Positions 12,388-25,141 of a stretch of 64,000 nucleotides of DNA are shown here, one piece after another. The stretch is from Deroplatys truncata (Eukaryota > Arthropoda > Insecta > Mantodea > Mantidae), in contig CM060985.1 in NCBI GenBank assembly GCA_030765065.1, forward strand, positions 1,674,001 through 1,738,000, given 5' to 3'. Positions within the stretch are counted from its first letter, which is position 1. Each line of letters begins with the position of its first letter. A program made the translations under genes and the position numbers. The notes beneath the pieces were generated by a model that saw only the letters and a list, made by a program, of their open reading frames with translations, did no database searches and was not told the DNA's origin.

Positions 12388-15300
12388 TACTTGCACATGG
12401 CTTCAGCTGTAAATGTTTATATCTGAACGGTGTCACCTCTTGACATAATGTAACAACAACATCTGCTCTTGCACATGATTTCACTAATAAATCTTTGTAT
12501 CTGAAAGACCTAAACTTTTGAACATGATATAACAACACCTGCACTTCCATGTAGCTCCATTTCTAAATCTTTGTATCTGAAGGGTATAAACTTTTGAACA
12601 TGATATAACAACACCTGCACTTCCATGTAGCTCCATTTCTAAATCTTTGTATCTGAAGGGTATAAACTTTTAAACATGATATAACAACACCTGCACCTCC
12701 ATGTAGCCGCAGTTGTAAATCTTTGTATCTGAAGGGTATAAACTTTTAAACATGATATAACAACACCTGCACTTCCATGTAGCTCCATTTCTAAATCTTT
12801 GTATCTGAAGGGTATAAACTTTTAAACATTATATAACAACACCTGCACCTCCATGTAGCCGCAGTTGTAAATCTTTGTCTCTGAAGGGTATAAACTTTTA
12901 AACATGATATAACAACACCTGCACTTCCATGTAGCTCCATTTATAAATCTTTGTCTCTGAAGGGTATAAACTTTTGAACATGATATAACAACACCTGCAC
13001 TTCCATGTAGCTCCATTTCTAAATCTTTGTATCTGAAGGGTATAAACTTTTAAACATGATATAACAACACCTGCACTTCCATGTAGCTCCATTTGTAAAT
13101 CTTTGTATCTGAAGGGTATAAACTTTTGAACATGATATAACAACACCTGCACTTCCATGTAGCTCCATTTCTAAATCTTTGTATCTGAAGGGTATAAACT
13201 TTTAAACATGATATAACAACACCTGCACCTCCATGTAGCCGCAGTTGTAAATCTTTGTATCTGAAGGGTATAAACTTTTAAACATGATATAACAACACCT
13301 GCACTTCCATGTAGCTCCATTTCTAAATCTTTGTATCTGAAGGGTATAAACTTTTAAACATTATATAACAACACCTGCACCTCCATGTAGCCGCAGTTGT
13401 AAATCTTTGTCTCTGAAGGGTATAAACTTTTAAACATGATATAACAACACCTGCACTTCCATGTAGCTCCATTTGTAAATCTTTGTATCTGAAGGGTATA
13501 AACTTTTGAACATTATATAACAACACCTGCACTTCCATGTAGCTCCACTTCTAAATCTTTGTATCTGAAGGGTATAAACTTTTGAACATGATATAACAAC
13601 ACCTGCACTTCCATGTAGCTCCACTTCTAAATCTTTGTATCTGAAGGGTATAAACTTTTGAACATTATATAACAACACCTGCACTTCCATGTAGCTCCAC
13701 TTCTAAATCTTTGTATCTGAAGGGTATAAACTTTTCAACATGATATAACAACACCTGCACTTCCATGTAGCTCCACTTCTAAATCTTTGTATCTGAAGGG
13801 TATAAACTTTTGAACATTATACAACAACACCTGCACTTCCATGTAGCCCCATTTGTAAATCTTTGTATCTGAAGGGTATAAACTTTTGAACATAAACAAC
13901 ACCTGCGCTTCGATGTAGCCCCATTTGTAAATCTTTGTATCTGAAACACCTAAACTTTTGAACATGATATAACAACATCTGCACTTCCATGTAGCCCCAT
14001 TTATAAATCTTTGTATCTGAAACACCTAAACTTTTGAACATGATATAACAACATCTGCACTTCCATGTAGCCACATTTATAAATCTTTGTATCTGAAACA
14101 CCTAAACTTTTGAACATGATATAACAACATCTGCACTTCCATGTAGCTACATTTGTAAATCTTTGTATCTGAAGGGTATAAACTTTTGAACATTATACAA
14201 CACCTGCACTTCCATGTAGCTCCATTTGTAAATCTTTGTATCTGAAGGGTATAAACTTTTGAACATGATATAACAACATCTGCACTTCCATGTAGCCCCA
14301 TTTATAAATCTTTGTATCTGAAACACCTAAACTTTTGAACATGATATAACAACATCTGCACTTCCATGTAGCTACATTTGTAAATCTTTGTATCTGAAGG
14401 GTATAAACTTTTGAACATTATACAACACCTGCACTTCCATGTAGCTCCATTTGTAAATCTTTGTATCTGAAGGGTATAAACTTTTGAACATTATACAACA
14501 ACACCTGCACTTCCATGTAGCCCCATTTATAAATCTTTGTATCTGAAACACCTAAACTTTTGAACATGATATAACAACATCTGCACTTCCATGTAGCTAC
14601 ATTTGTAAATCTTTGTATCTGAAGGGTATAAACTTTTGAACATTATACAACACCTGCACTTCCATGTAGCTCCATTTGTAAATCTTTGTATCTGAAGGGT
14701 ATAAACTTTTGAACATTATACAACAACACCTGCACTTCCATGTAGCTCCATTTGTAAATCTTTGTATCTGAAGGGTATAAACTTTTGAACATTATACAAC
14801 ACCTGCACTTCCATGTAGCTCCATTTGTAAATCTTTGTATCTGAAGGGTATAAACCTTTGAACATTATACAACAACACCTGCACATCCATGTAGCTCCAT
14901 TTGTAAATCTTTGTCTCTGAAGGGTATAAACTTTTGAACATTATACAACAACACCTACACTTCCATGTAGCCCCATTTGTAAATCTTTGTCTCTGAAGGG
15001 TATAAACTTTTGAACATTATACAACAACACCTGCACTTCCATGTAGCTCCATTTGTAAATCTTTGTCTCTGAAGAGTATAAACTTTTGAACATTATACAA
15101 CAACACCTGCACTTCCATGCAGCTCCATTTGTAAATCTTTGTATCTGAAGGACATAAACTTTTGAACATGATATAAGAACACCTGCACTTCCATGTAGCC
15201 CCATTTGTAAATCTTTGTATCTGAAGGACATAAACTTTTGAACATGATATAAGAACACCTGCACTTCTATGTAGCTCCATTTGTAAATCTTTGTATCTGA

Positions 15301-18300
15301 AGGACGTAAACTTTTGAACATGATATAAGAACACCTGCACTTCCATGTAGCCCCATTTGTAAATCTTTGTATCTGAAGGACGTAAACTTTTGAACATGAT
15401 ATAACAACACCTGCACTTCCATGTAGCTACAATTGTAAATCTTTGTATCTGAAGGACGTAAACTTTTGAACATTATACAACACCTGCACTTCCATGTAGC
15501 TCCATTTGTAAATCTTTGTATCTGAAGGGCATAAACTTTTGAACATGATATAACAACATCTGCACTTCCATGTAGCTCCATTTGTAAATCTTTGTCTCTG
15601 AAGGGTATAAACTTTTGAACATGATATAACAACATCTGCACTTCTATGTAGCCCCATTTGTAAATCTTTGTATCTGAAGGGTATAAACTTTTAAACATGA
15701 TATAACAACACCTGCACTTCCATGTAGCTCCATTTGTAAATCTTTGTATCTGAAGGGTATAAACTTTTGAACATGATATAACAACATCTGCACTTCCATG
15801 TAGCTCCATTTGTAAATCTTTGTCTCTGAAGGGTATAAACTTTTGAACATGATATAACAACATCTGCACTTCCATGTAGCCCCATTTGTAAATCTTTGTA
15901 TCTGAAGGACGTAAACTTTTGAACATGATATAACAACATCTGCACTTCCATGTAGCCCCATTTGTAAATCTTTGTCTCTGAAGGACGTAAACTTATGAAA
16001 ATGATATAACAAAATCTTCACTTCCATGTTGCCCCATTTGTAAATCTTTGTATCTGAAGGACGTAAACTTTTGAACATGATATAACAACACCTGCACTTC
16101 CATGTAGCCCCATTTGTAAATCTTTGTATCTGAAGGGTATAAACTTTTGAACATGATATAACAACACCTGCACTTCCATGTAGCTCCATTTCGAAATCTT
16201 TGTATCTGAAGGGTATAAAATTTTGGACATGATATAACAACAACTGCACTTCCATGTAGCCCCATTTGTAAACCTTTGTATCTGAAGGGTATAAACTTTT
16301 GAACAAGATATAACAACATCTGCACTTCCATGTAGCTCCATTTTTAAATGTTTGTATCTGAAGGGTTTAAACTTTTGAACATGATATAACAACACCTGCA
16401 CTTCTATGTAGCTCCATTTCTAAATCTTTGTATCTGAAGGGTATAAACTTTTGGACATGATATAACAACATCTGCACTTCCATGTAGCTCCATTTTAAAT
16501 CTTTGTATCTGAAGGGTATAAACTTTTGGACATGATATAACAACACCTGCACTTCCATGTAGCTCCATTTTAAATCTTTGTATCTGAAGGGTATAAACTT
16601 TTGGACATGATATAACAACATCTGCACTTCCATGTAGCTACATTTTAAATCTTTGTATCTGAAGGGTATAAACTTTGGACATGATATAACAACATCTGCA
16701 CTTCCATGTAGCTCCATTTTAAATCTTTGTATCTGAAGGGTATAAACTTTTGGACATGATATAACAACATCTGCACTTCCATGTAGCTCCATTTTAAATC
16801 TTTGTATCTGAAGGGTATAAACTTTTGGACATGATATAACAACATCTGCACTTCCATGTAGCCTCATTTGTAAATCTTTGTATCTGAATGACGTAAACTT
16901 TTGAACATGATATAACAACATCTGCACTTCCATGTAGCTCCATTTGTAAATCTTTGTATCTGAAGGACGTAAACTTTTGAACATGATATAACAACACCTG
17001 GACTTCCATGTAGCTCCATTTGTAAATCTTTGTATCTGAAGGACGTAAACTTTTGAACATGATATAACAACATCTGCACTTCCATGTAGCCCCATTTGTA
17101 AATCTTTGTCTCTGAAGGGTATAAAGGTTTGAACATGATATAACAACACCTGCACTTCCATGTAGTCCCATTTGTAAATCTTTGTATCTGAAGGACGTAA
17201 ACTTTTGAACATGATATAACAACACCTGCACTTCCATGTAGCCCCATTTGTAAATCTTTGTATCTGAAGGACGTAAACTTTTGAACATGATATAACAACA
17301 CCTGCACTTCCATGTAGTCCCATTTGTAAATCTTTGTATCTGAAGGACGTAAACTTTTGAACATGATATAACAACACCTGCACTTCCATGTAGCTCCATT
17401 TGTAAATCTTTGTCTCTGAAGGGTATAAACTTTTGAACATGATATAACAACACCTGCACTTCCATGTAGCCCCATTTGTAAATCTTTGTCTCTGAAGGGT
17501 ATAAACTTTTGAACATGATATAACAACACCTGCACTTCCATGTAGCCCCATTTGTAAATCTTTGTCTCTGAAGGGTATAAACTTTTGAACATGATATAAC
17601 AACACCTGCACTTCCATGTAGCCCAATTTGTAAATCTTTGTCTCTGAAGGGTATACACTTTTAAACATGATATAACAAAACCTGCACTTCCATATAGCCC
17701 AATTTGTAAATATTTGTATCTGAAGGGTATAAACCTTTAAACATGATATAACAACACCTGCACTTCCATATAGCCCAATTTGTAAATCTTTGTATCTGAA
17801 GGGTATAAACTTTTGAACATTATACAACAACACCTGCACTTCCATGTAGCCCCATTTGTAAATCTTTGTATCTGAAGGGTATAAACTTTTGAACATTATA
17901 CAACAACACCTGCACTTCCATGTAGCTCCATTTGTAAATCTTTGTATCTGAAGGGTATAAACTTTTAAACATGATATAACAACACCTGGACTTCCATGTA
18001 GCCCCATTTGTAAATCTTTGTATCTGAAGGGTATAAACTTTTGAACATTATATAACAACATCTGCACTTCCATGTAGCTCCATTGGTAAATCTTTGTATC
18101 TGAAGGACGTAAACTTTTTGAACATGATATAACAACACCTGAACTTCCATGTAGCCCCATTTGTAAATCTTTGTCTCTGAAGGGTATAAACTTTTGAACA
18201 TGATATAACAACACCTGCACTTCCATGTAGCCCCATTTGTAAATCTTTGTCTCTGAAGGGTATAAACTTTTGAACATGATATAAATACATCTGCACCTCC

Positions 18301-19806
18301 ATGTAGCCGCAGTTGTAAATCTTTGTCTCTGAAGGGTATAAACTTTTGAACATGATATAACAACACCTGCACTTCCATGTAGCTCCATTTGTAAATGTTT
18401 GTCTCTGAAGGGTATAAACGTTTGAACATGATATAACAACACCTGCACTTCCATGTAGCTCCATTTGTAAATCTTTGTCTCTCAAGGGTATAAACTTTTG
18501 AACATGATATAACAACACCTGGACTTCCATGTAACTCCATTTGTAAATCTTTGTATCTGAAGGACGTAAACTTTTGAACATGATATAACAACATCTGCAC
18601 TTCCATGTAGCTCCATTTGTAAATCTTTGTCTCTGAAGGGTATAAACTTTTGAACATGATATAAATACATCTGCACTTCCATGTAGCCGCAGTTGTAAAT
18701 CTTTGCCTCTGAAGGGTATAAACTTTTGAACATGATATAACAACACCTGCACTTCCATGTAGCTCCATTTGTAAATCTTTGTCTCTGAAGGGTATAAACG
18801 TTTGAACATGATATAACAACTCCAGCACTTCCATGTAGCTCCATTTGTAAATCTTTGTCTCTCAAGGGTATAAACTTTTGAACATGATATAACAACACCT
18901 GGACTTCCATGTAGCTCCATTTGTAAATCTTTGTATCTGAAGGACGTAAACGTTTGAACATGATATAACAACATCTGCACTTCCATGTAGCTCCATTTGT
19001 AAATCTTTGTCTCTGAAGGGTATAAACTTTTGAACATGATATAACAACATCTGCACTTCCATGTAGCTCCATTTGTAAATCTTTGTCTCTCAAGGGTATA
19101 AACTTTTGAACATGATATAACAACATCTGCACTTCCATGTAGCCCCATTTGTAAATCTTTGTCTCTGAAGGGTATAAACGTTTGAACATGATATAACAAG
19201 AACTGCACTTCCATGTAGCTCCATTTTAAATCTTTGTCTCTGAAGGGTATAAGTTCTGAACATGATATAACAACATCTGCACTTCCATGTAGCCCCATTT
19301 GTAAATCTTTGTCTCTGAAGGACGTAAACTTTTGAACATGATATAACAACACCTGCACTTCCATGTAGCCCCATTTGTAAATCTTTGTATCTGAAGGGTA
19401 TAAACTTATGGACATGATATAACAACACCTGCACTTCCATGTAGCTCCATTTGTAAATCTTTGTATCTGAAGGACGTAAACTTTTGAACATTATACAACA
19501 CCTGCACTTCCATGTAGCTCCATTTCTAAATCTTTGTATCTGAAGGGTATAAACTTTTGAACATGATATAACAACACCTGCACTTCCATGTAGCCCCATT
19601 TGTAAATCTTTGTCTCTGAAGGGTATAAACTTTTGAACATGATATAACAACACCTGCACTTCCATGTAGCCCCATTTGTATATCTTAGTATCTGAAGGGT
19701 CTACACTTTTGAACGTGATATAACAACACCTCCACTTCCATGTAGCCCAATTTGTAAATGTTTGTACCCGAATGGTGTAAACTTTTGAACATGATATAAC
19801 AACATT
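12388..19806. repeat. 76-bp satellite array, branch A (about 97 copies)
   Basis: The unit is 76 bp (ATCTTTGTATCTGAAGGG recurs at 12491, 12567, 12643 and onward). Shorter units with CATTATACAACACC in place of CATGATATAACAACACC account for small phase shifts. Common variants are GAAGGGTATAAAC, GAAGGACGTAAAC and GAAACACCTAAAC in the linker, and TGTATCTG/TGTCTCTG. The first two units (12388-12490) are the most diverged and resemble branch B at 21171-23822. The unit is 25 and one third codons and carries no stop in any minus frame, so minus-strand frames stay open for up to about 2 kb while cycling through the three frames. This openness does not indicate coding. Confidence 0.96.
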
Positions 19807-20680
19807 GTATATAAACAATGAATGTCACTGATGTAATATTTATGTATTCTGGACCTTTTGTCTCTATATTTGGATTCTGAAGCAGTTTGTGGTAAATTTT
19901 GGATGGTAACCCCTTGTGAAATTCAGTTTTTATGTCAACGTGTAGTAATTTTTTTTTTTCTCTTTGCCCCTTACTAAAGGAATTGATTGATTATAAACTT
20001 TTTGGCATTTTAAATCCTTTTACTGTACATGACATACTACTTGTTTTTTTTATGTATGATGATCTTCTGGAGCACAATGTCTACCCTTCTGTTATTTATG
20101 TTATAGTGACTTTGCTGATTCCGGAGCTCGAGTGTCAGGAGGAGTAACCCCGCTGGACAGACAGGCCAGAGGTTCCAGAGACACCACAGGAGAGCTGTCG
20201 TTCATCCACTACACTGCAGTGACATAAGGAGCCACTATTTTGAGGGGCAGTCCAAGCTAGTATTTGCTCCCCCCAAATCTTCAGCGACTTTTAACACCAG
20301 AAAGACTCTGTAGCTGAAAATTCGTCATTGTGGGTGATGTGGAAATCCCACCCACAAACAGTTACGTCGGAACAACCAGGTGCAGTGTAGTGTGCATGTA
20401 ACAGTGGCAGCATGGTGTAGTGTGCGTGTGCGGGGTACTCGTACTTAGGTGATCTGTCAAACTAAATCATCGGTGGCACTCGAGACTCCAAAATATTTCA
20501 AGCAGCCTTTGATTTCTTTAAGAGATATTTATGCTCCATATATTCACAGATATTGTTTGCTGTAGTTCATTTATCTAACGTATTCATTGTACTGTATGTC
20601 ATATATTCTTCTTTATTGTAATTCTTTGTCCACAAACAAGAATCCTCCTTGTGTCGACGAGGGCGACGATCTGGGTGGCC
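19807..20680. other. Non-satellite insert between the two 76-bp arrays, unclassified
   Basis: The satellite stops abruptly after AACATGATATAACAACA and is replaced by unique AT-rich DNA. Two short plus-strand open frames (19932-20147 and one spanning 20651-20938) show no recognisable domain. The right part ends in a polypurine run and a probable LTR, so at least some of this segment may be internal 3' sequence of an LTR element. That is inference from position. Confidence 0.5.
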
Positions 20681-21170
20681 AGGGGGAGATGTGGCATATG
20701 TAAGCATTTTTGCGTACATGACCTTGGCCGCCTGGATCGGGTATTACATAAGAGAGTGGTGGGAGTAAACAAGCTTGTAGATAGCGTCCCACGCCAAGTA
20801 GCGTGGCATGCTTTCAGTCAGTCGGTAGAGTTGCGGCTAGCAGGCAGGTTGTGTGTACGTGCTACCCATACAAAAGCATGTATGGCGTCCTCACCGACGG
20901 ACATGAAGCCAAGGAGGTATTGTACCCACTTTTATTAATACATCATCTTACCATCCACGTCTTCCCAGTGTAATTTATCATAGTAGATAGATCCTTTCTC
21001 CTATCTGAACCGTGTAGTAATCCTTTTATTAGATATTCTATAATATTTTTCACTTTTCATTTAGCTGTGTCCCTTGTCGTGGCCTCGCCTTATATGAATT
21101 ATTAACTTTCTGGTACCTCAGTAGCGAGTAGCCCTACCTCCCATTGAGTATTTGTTTAGAGGTCACGACA
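20681..21170 (+). mobile_element. Probable 3' LTR with polypurine tract (LTR-element fossil)
   Basis: A polypurine tract AGGGGGAGA (20681-20689) is followed at once by TGTGGCATATG, and the segment ends GTCACGACA at 21170, immediately before satellite resumes. That gives a 481-bp TGT...ACA unit at 20690-21170, a normal length for a Ty3/gypsy-type LTR. The frame just before the tract (DEGDDLGGQGEMW) resembles the tail of a pol gene. The matching 5' LTR and the coding body are not in the window, so this is an incomplete fossil. Confidence 0.5.
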
Positions 21171-23822
21171 ATATAACAACACCTGCACTTGCCCGTGGCT
21201 CCACGTGGTAATATTTGTATTTGTAAGGTACCAACTTTTGAACAGGATATAGCAACACCTTCACTTGCCGTGCCTCCACGTGGTAATATTTGTATTTCTA
21301 ACGTATCAACTTTTGAACAGGATATAGCAAAACCTACACTTGGATGTGGCTCCACTTGTTAATATTTGTATTTGTAACGTATTAACCTTTGAATAGGATA
21401 TAGCAACACCTTTACTTGCACGTGGCTCCACTTGTTAATATTTGTATTTGTAAGGTATCAACTTTTGAGCAGGATATAACAACACCTTCACTTGCCTGTG
21501 GCTCCACTTGTTAATATTTGTATTTGTAAGGTATCAACTTTTGAGCAGGATATAAAAACACCTTCACTTGCACGTGGCTCCGTTTGTTTGTATTTGTAAG
21601 GTATCAACTTTTGAACAGGATATAGCAACACCTTCACTTGCACGCGGCATCACTAGTTAATAATTGTATTTTTACGGTATCAACTTTTGAATAGGATATA
21701 GCAACACCTTCACTTGCAGGTGGCTCCACTTGTTAATATTTGTATTTGTAAGGTATCAACTTTTGAACAGGATATAGCAACACATTCACTTGCACGTGGC
21801 TCCACTTGTTAATATTTGTATTTGTAAGGTATCAACTTTTGAACAGGATATAACAACACCTTCACTTGCACGTGGCTCCACTTGTTAATATTTGTATTCG
21901 TAAGGTATCAACTTTTGAACAGGATATAGCAACACCTTCACCTGCACGTGACTCCACTTTAAATATTTGTACTTGTAAGGTATCAACTTTTGAACAGGAT
22001 ATAGCAACACCGTCACTTGCACGTGGCTCCACTTGTTAACATTTGTATTTGTAAGGTATCAACTTTTGAACAGGATATAGCAACACCTTCACTTGCACGT
22101 GGCTCCACTTGTTAATATTTGTATTTGTAAGGTATCAACTTTTGAACAGGATATAGCAACACCTTCACTTGCACGTGGCTCCACTTGTTAATATTTGTAT
22201 ATGTAGGGTAACAACTTTTGACCAGGATATCACAACACCTTCACTTGCACGTGGCTCCACTTGTTAATATTTGTATCTGTAGGGTCACAACTTTTGAGCA
22301 GGATATAACAACACCTTCACCTGCATGTTGTTCCACTTGTTAATATTTGTATCTGTAGGGTCACAACTTTTGAGCAGGATATAACAACACCTTCACCTGC
22401 ATGTTGTTCTACTTGTTAATATTTGTATATGTAGGGTAACAACTTTTGAGCAGGATATAACAACACCTTCACCTGCATGTTGTTCTACTTGTTAATATTT
22501 GTATCTGTAGGGTCACAACTTTTGAGCAGGATATAACAACACCTTCACCTGCATGTTGCTCTACTTGTTAATATTTGTATCTGTAGGGTCACAACTTTTG
22601 AGCAGGATATAACAACACCTTCACCTGCATGTTGTTCCACTTGTTAATATTTGTATCTGTAGGGTCACAACTTTTGAGCAGGATATAACAACACCTTCAC
22701 CTGCATGTTGTTCCACTTGTTAATATTTGTATCTGTAGGGTAATAACTTTTGAGCAGGATATAACACCACCTTCGCTTGCACATGGCTCCACTTGTTAAT
22801 ATTTGTATCTCTAGGGTAATAACTTTTGACCAGGATATAACATCACCTTCGCTTGCACATGGCTCCACTTGTTAATATTTGTATCTCTAGGGTAATAACT
22901 TTTGAGCAGGATATAACAACACCTTCACTTGCACGTGGCTCCACTTGTTAATATTTGTAAGGTATCAACTATTGAACAGGAAATAGCAACAGCTTCACTT
23001 GCACGTGGCTCCACTTATTAATATTTGTATCTGTAGGGTAACAACTTTTGAGCAGGATATAACAACACCTTCACTTGCACATGGCTCCACTTGTTAATAT
23101 TTGTATCTGTAGGGTAATAACTTTTGAGCAGGATATAACAACACCTTCACTTGCACATGGCTCCACTTGTTAATATTTGTATCTCTAGGGTAATAGCTTT
23201 TGAGCAGGATATAACAACACCTTCACTTGCACATGGCTCCACTTGTTAATATTTGTATCTGTAGGGTAATAGCTTTTGAGCAGGATATAACAACACCTTC
23301 ACTTGCACATGGCTCCACTTGTTAATATTTGTATCTGTAGGGTAACAGCTTTTGAGCAGGATATAACAACACCTTCACTTGCACGTTGTTCCACTTGTTA
23401 ATATTTGTATCTGTAGGGTAATATCTTTTGAGCAGGATATAACAACACCTTCACTTGCACATGGCTCCACTTGTTAATATTTGTATCTGTAGGGTAATAG
23501 CTTTTGAGCAGGATATAACAACACCTTCACTTGCACATGGCTCCACTTGTTAATATTTGTATCTGTAGGGTAACAGCTTTTGAGCAGGATATAACAACAC
23601 CTTCACTTGCACGTTGTTCCACTTGTTAATATTTGTATCTGTAGGGTAATATCTTTTGAGCAGGATATAACAACACCTTCACTTGCACATGGCTCCACTT
23701 GTTAATATTTGTATCTGTAGGGTAATAACTTTTGAGCAGGATATAATAACACCTTCACTTGCACGTTGTTCCACTTGTTAATATTTGTATCTGAAGTGTA
23801 TTATGTTTTGAACATGATGCAT
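21171..23822. repeat. 76-bp satellite array, branch B (about 35 copies)
   Basis: The unit is again about 76 bp and aligns base for base with the array at 12388-19806: ACTTTTGAACAGGATATAGC against ACTTTTGAACATGATATAAC, CACTTGCACGTGGCTCCACT against CACTTCCATGTAGCTCCATT. It is a diverged branch of the same family. Within it the left part has TTTGTAAGGTATCAAC linkers and the right part (after about 22190) has TCTGTAGGGTAATAAC/TCACAAC linkers, with TGCATGTTGTTCC and TGCACATGGCTCC subtypes. The last unit (about 23790-23822) drifts back towards branch A with GTATCTGAAGTGTATTATG. Confidence 0.95.
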
Positions 23823-23981
23823 CAAAGTATTAACAACCCATTATTAAAACAAACTATAATAAAGTTTGTGCTCCTGATGCGAGGCTCTGTCATAATTCTC
23901 TGATAAGTTTCGGATACTCTGTGTTGCATTTGATGGACATTTTATATTCCGGAATTCCTGATTACAATGTTTTTCACTCAC

Positions 23982-24045
23982 ATTATGCTTCTGTCGTTAC
24001 ATCGATGTAAGGCAGAACTTGAGTTAATCCTGTTTCCAGCAACAG
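23982..24045 (-). CDS. Candidate ABCA-like exon (third of three; in-frame stop at its 3' end)
   Basis: After a minus-strand acceptor (GCTTTCAAAG) the sequence reads LLLETGLTQVLPYIDVTTEA in phase 0, the phase required by the exon at 24940-25141. LETG...LP.I.V is the kind of segment that follows the GF..LQ block near the end of the first extracellular domain in ABCA transporters (family knowledge). A strong donor, GTGAGTG, lies at 23981, but the in-frame codon just before it is TAA (23983-23985). Either the gene copy is a pseudogene, a weaker donor at GTAACG (24000) is used, or the exon call is wrong. Two of the three exons lack any such problem. Confidence 0.42.
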
Positions 24046-24939
24046 CTTTGAAAGCAATTTTTGTGGATGGCGCATGAAACCAGATAATAATAAACAAAAA
24101 GCAACCAAAAATCATCGCAATTAGATATTTACTGCAATTGCGCATTCACACTTCAACATCAGTTGTTGTTCACTTTTATTCATGCATTGGCACGTGTTTC
24201 TTCCCAGAATAGTAACAAGTCTTTATGGTCATTTTCATTCATTTTATTGCCTAGCACTGCAGCTAGAATTCTTGACAAATGGACCCACTATTATAGCTCT
24301 CTGTACTAGAAAACAAGTGTCTGTATAATAAAGTTGTAATTGTGCTGAAAAAAGTATTTGATGTTCCTATATGCATTAAAATTTGTTGTTAGGAAGTTAA
24401 CTTGGTGGTACATACTAATATTATTGATCTTTCTGACTGATATAGTTTGTGGGGTTCATAATCCCAAAGAATGTTGTTGCAAGAAATCTGTATCTATAAA
24501 ACAGAAAATGACGGGCACAATGGTTGATGTGATGCTCATTACAGTGCAAGTATGCAATTTACCATTATGGTCAACAGGCCTAAATTAGTTAAATTTGATA
24601 GACATTCTGTTTGCACTTATAGTATTTGCCATCAATTTGTTTGTTTATATTCCTTATCTCTAAGGCAACCATCATGTTCCCATCCAGCAATAATAAATCT
24701 ACATATTTTAGTTAAAATAATTACTGTGATTAATATTTTATTAGTGTATAAAATATTGTATGTCATGTGAGATTAAAATATATTTAAATTTTGCGAAAAT
24801 TATCACCCTCAGTAAGCCTGGGCATTGAATTTTTCACTGATTAGTATATCATTATTTTAATCTCTTGTAGCATAAATTACTTTTAACCTATTTGGTCATA
24901 TCGGACAGAATGATCCCAGCTTAAAGGATAGGCACATAC
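24046..24939. other. Probable intron, nothing recognised
   Basis: This 894-bp AT-rich stretch separates two phase-compatible minus-strand exon candidates. It shows no coding block or known repeat. A plus-strand frame at 24358-24588 has a hydrophobic stretch but no family resemblance. Confidence 0.4.
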
Positions 24940-25141
24940 CCTTATTTTGGTGAAGTCAAACAGCGCTTGTATGGCTACAAAGCCAGAGTAATAATACTGG
25001 TTCACTGGACAACTGTCGCCTGTCTCAATGGGGAACACCGTGCTCCAATGCCCAGCAATTTCTCTGCAAGACGCTGGAGAGGCATACAGTTCTGTCGTTG
25101 CAGGAGTTGCCACAAACGATGGGTTGGTGCGTATCTCATAC
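24940..25141 (-). CDS. ABCA-like transporter exon (first extracellular domain)
   Basis: A 202-bp minus-strand exon lies between acceptor TTGTCTAG|G and donor AGG|GTATGT, open throughout in one frame. It reads YEIRTNPSFVATPATTELYA, then SPASCREIAGHWSTVFPIET and GDSCPVNQYYYSGFVAIQAL followed by FDFTKIR. The Y.IRTNP start and the YY.SGF.A.QAL..F.KI block resemble the distal part of the first large extracellular loop of ABCA-type ABC transporters, where Y.IR and a GF..LQ block precede the second membrane helix. It contains two cysteines and no hydrophobic span, as expected of an extracellular domain. It starts with one base completing a codon and ends on a codon boundary, consistent with both neighbouring exons. 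No membrane helix or ATPase domain lies in the window, so the family call rests on these blocks only. Low- or single-copy host sequence or a pseudogene are both possible. Confidence 0.58.

Noticed and set aside
12218-12412. A 64-codon plus-strand open frame
   Set aside because: It runs into the degenerate edge of the 76-bp satellite and has no motif or homologue that I recognise.
16367-18454. A minus-strand open frame of about 695 codons in the 76-bp array
   Set aside because: It cycles through frames every 76 bp and two other minus frames overlap it. It is explained by a stop-free repeat unit.
20651-20938. A 95-codon plus-strand open frame
   Set aside because: It spans the polypurine tract and the start of the probable LTR, and shows no domain. 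Most likely a chance frame.
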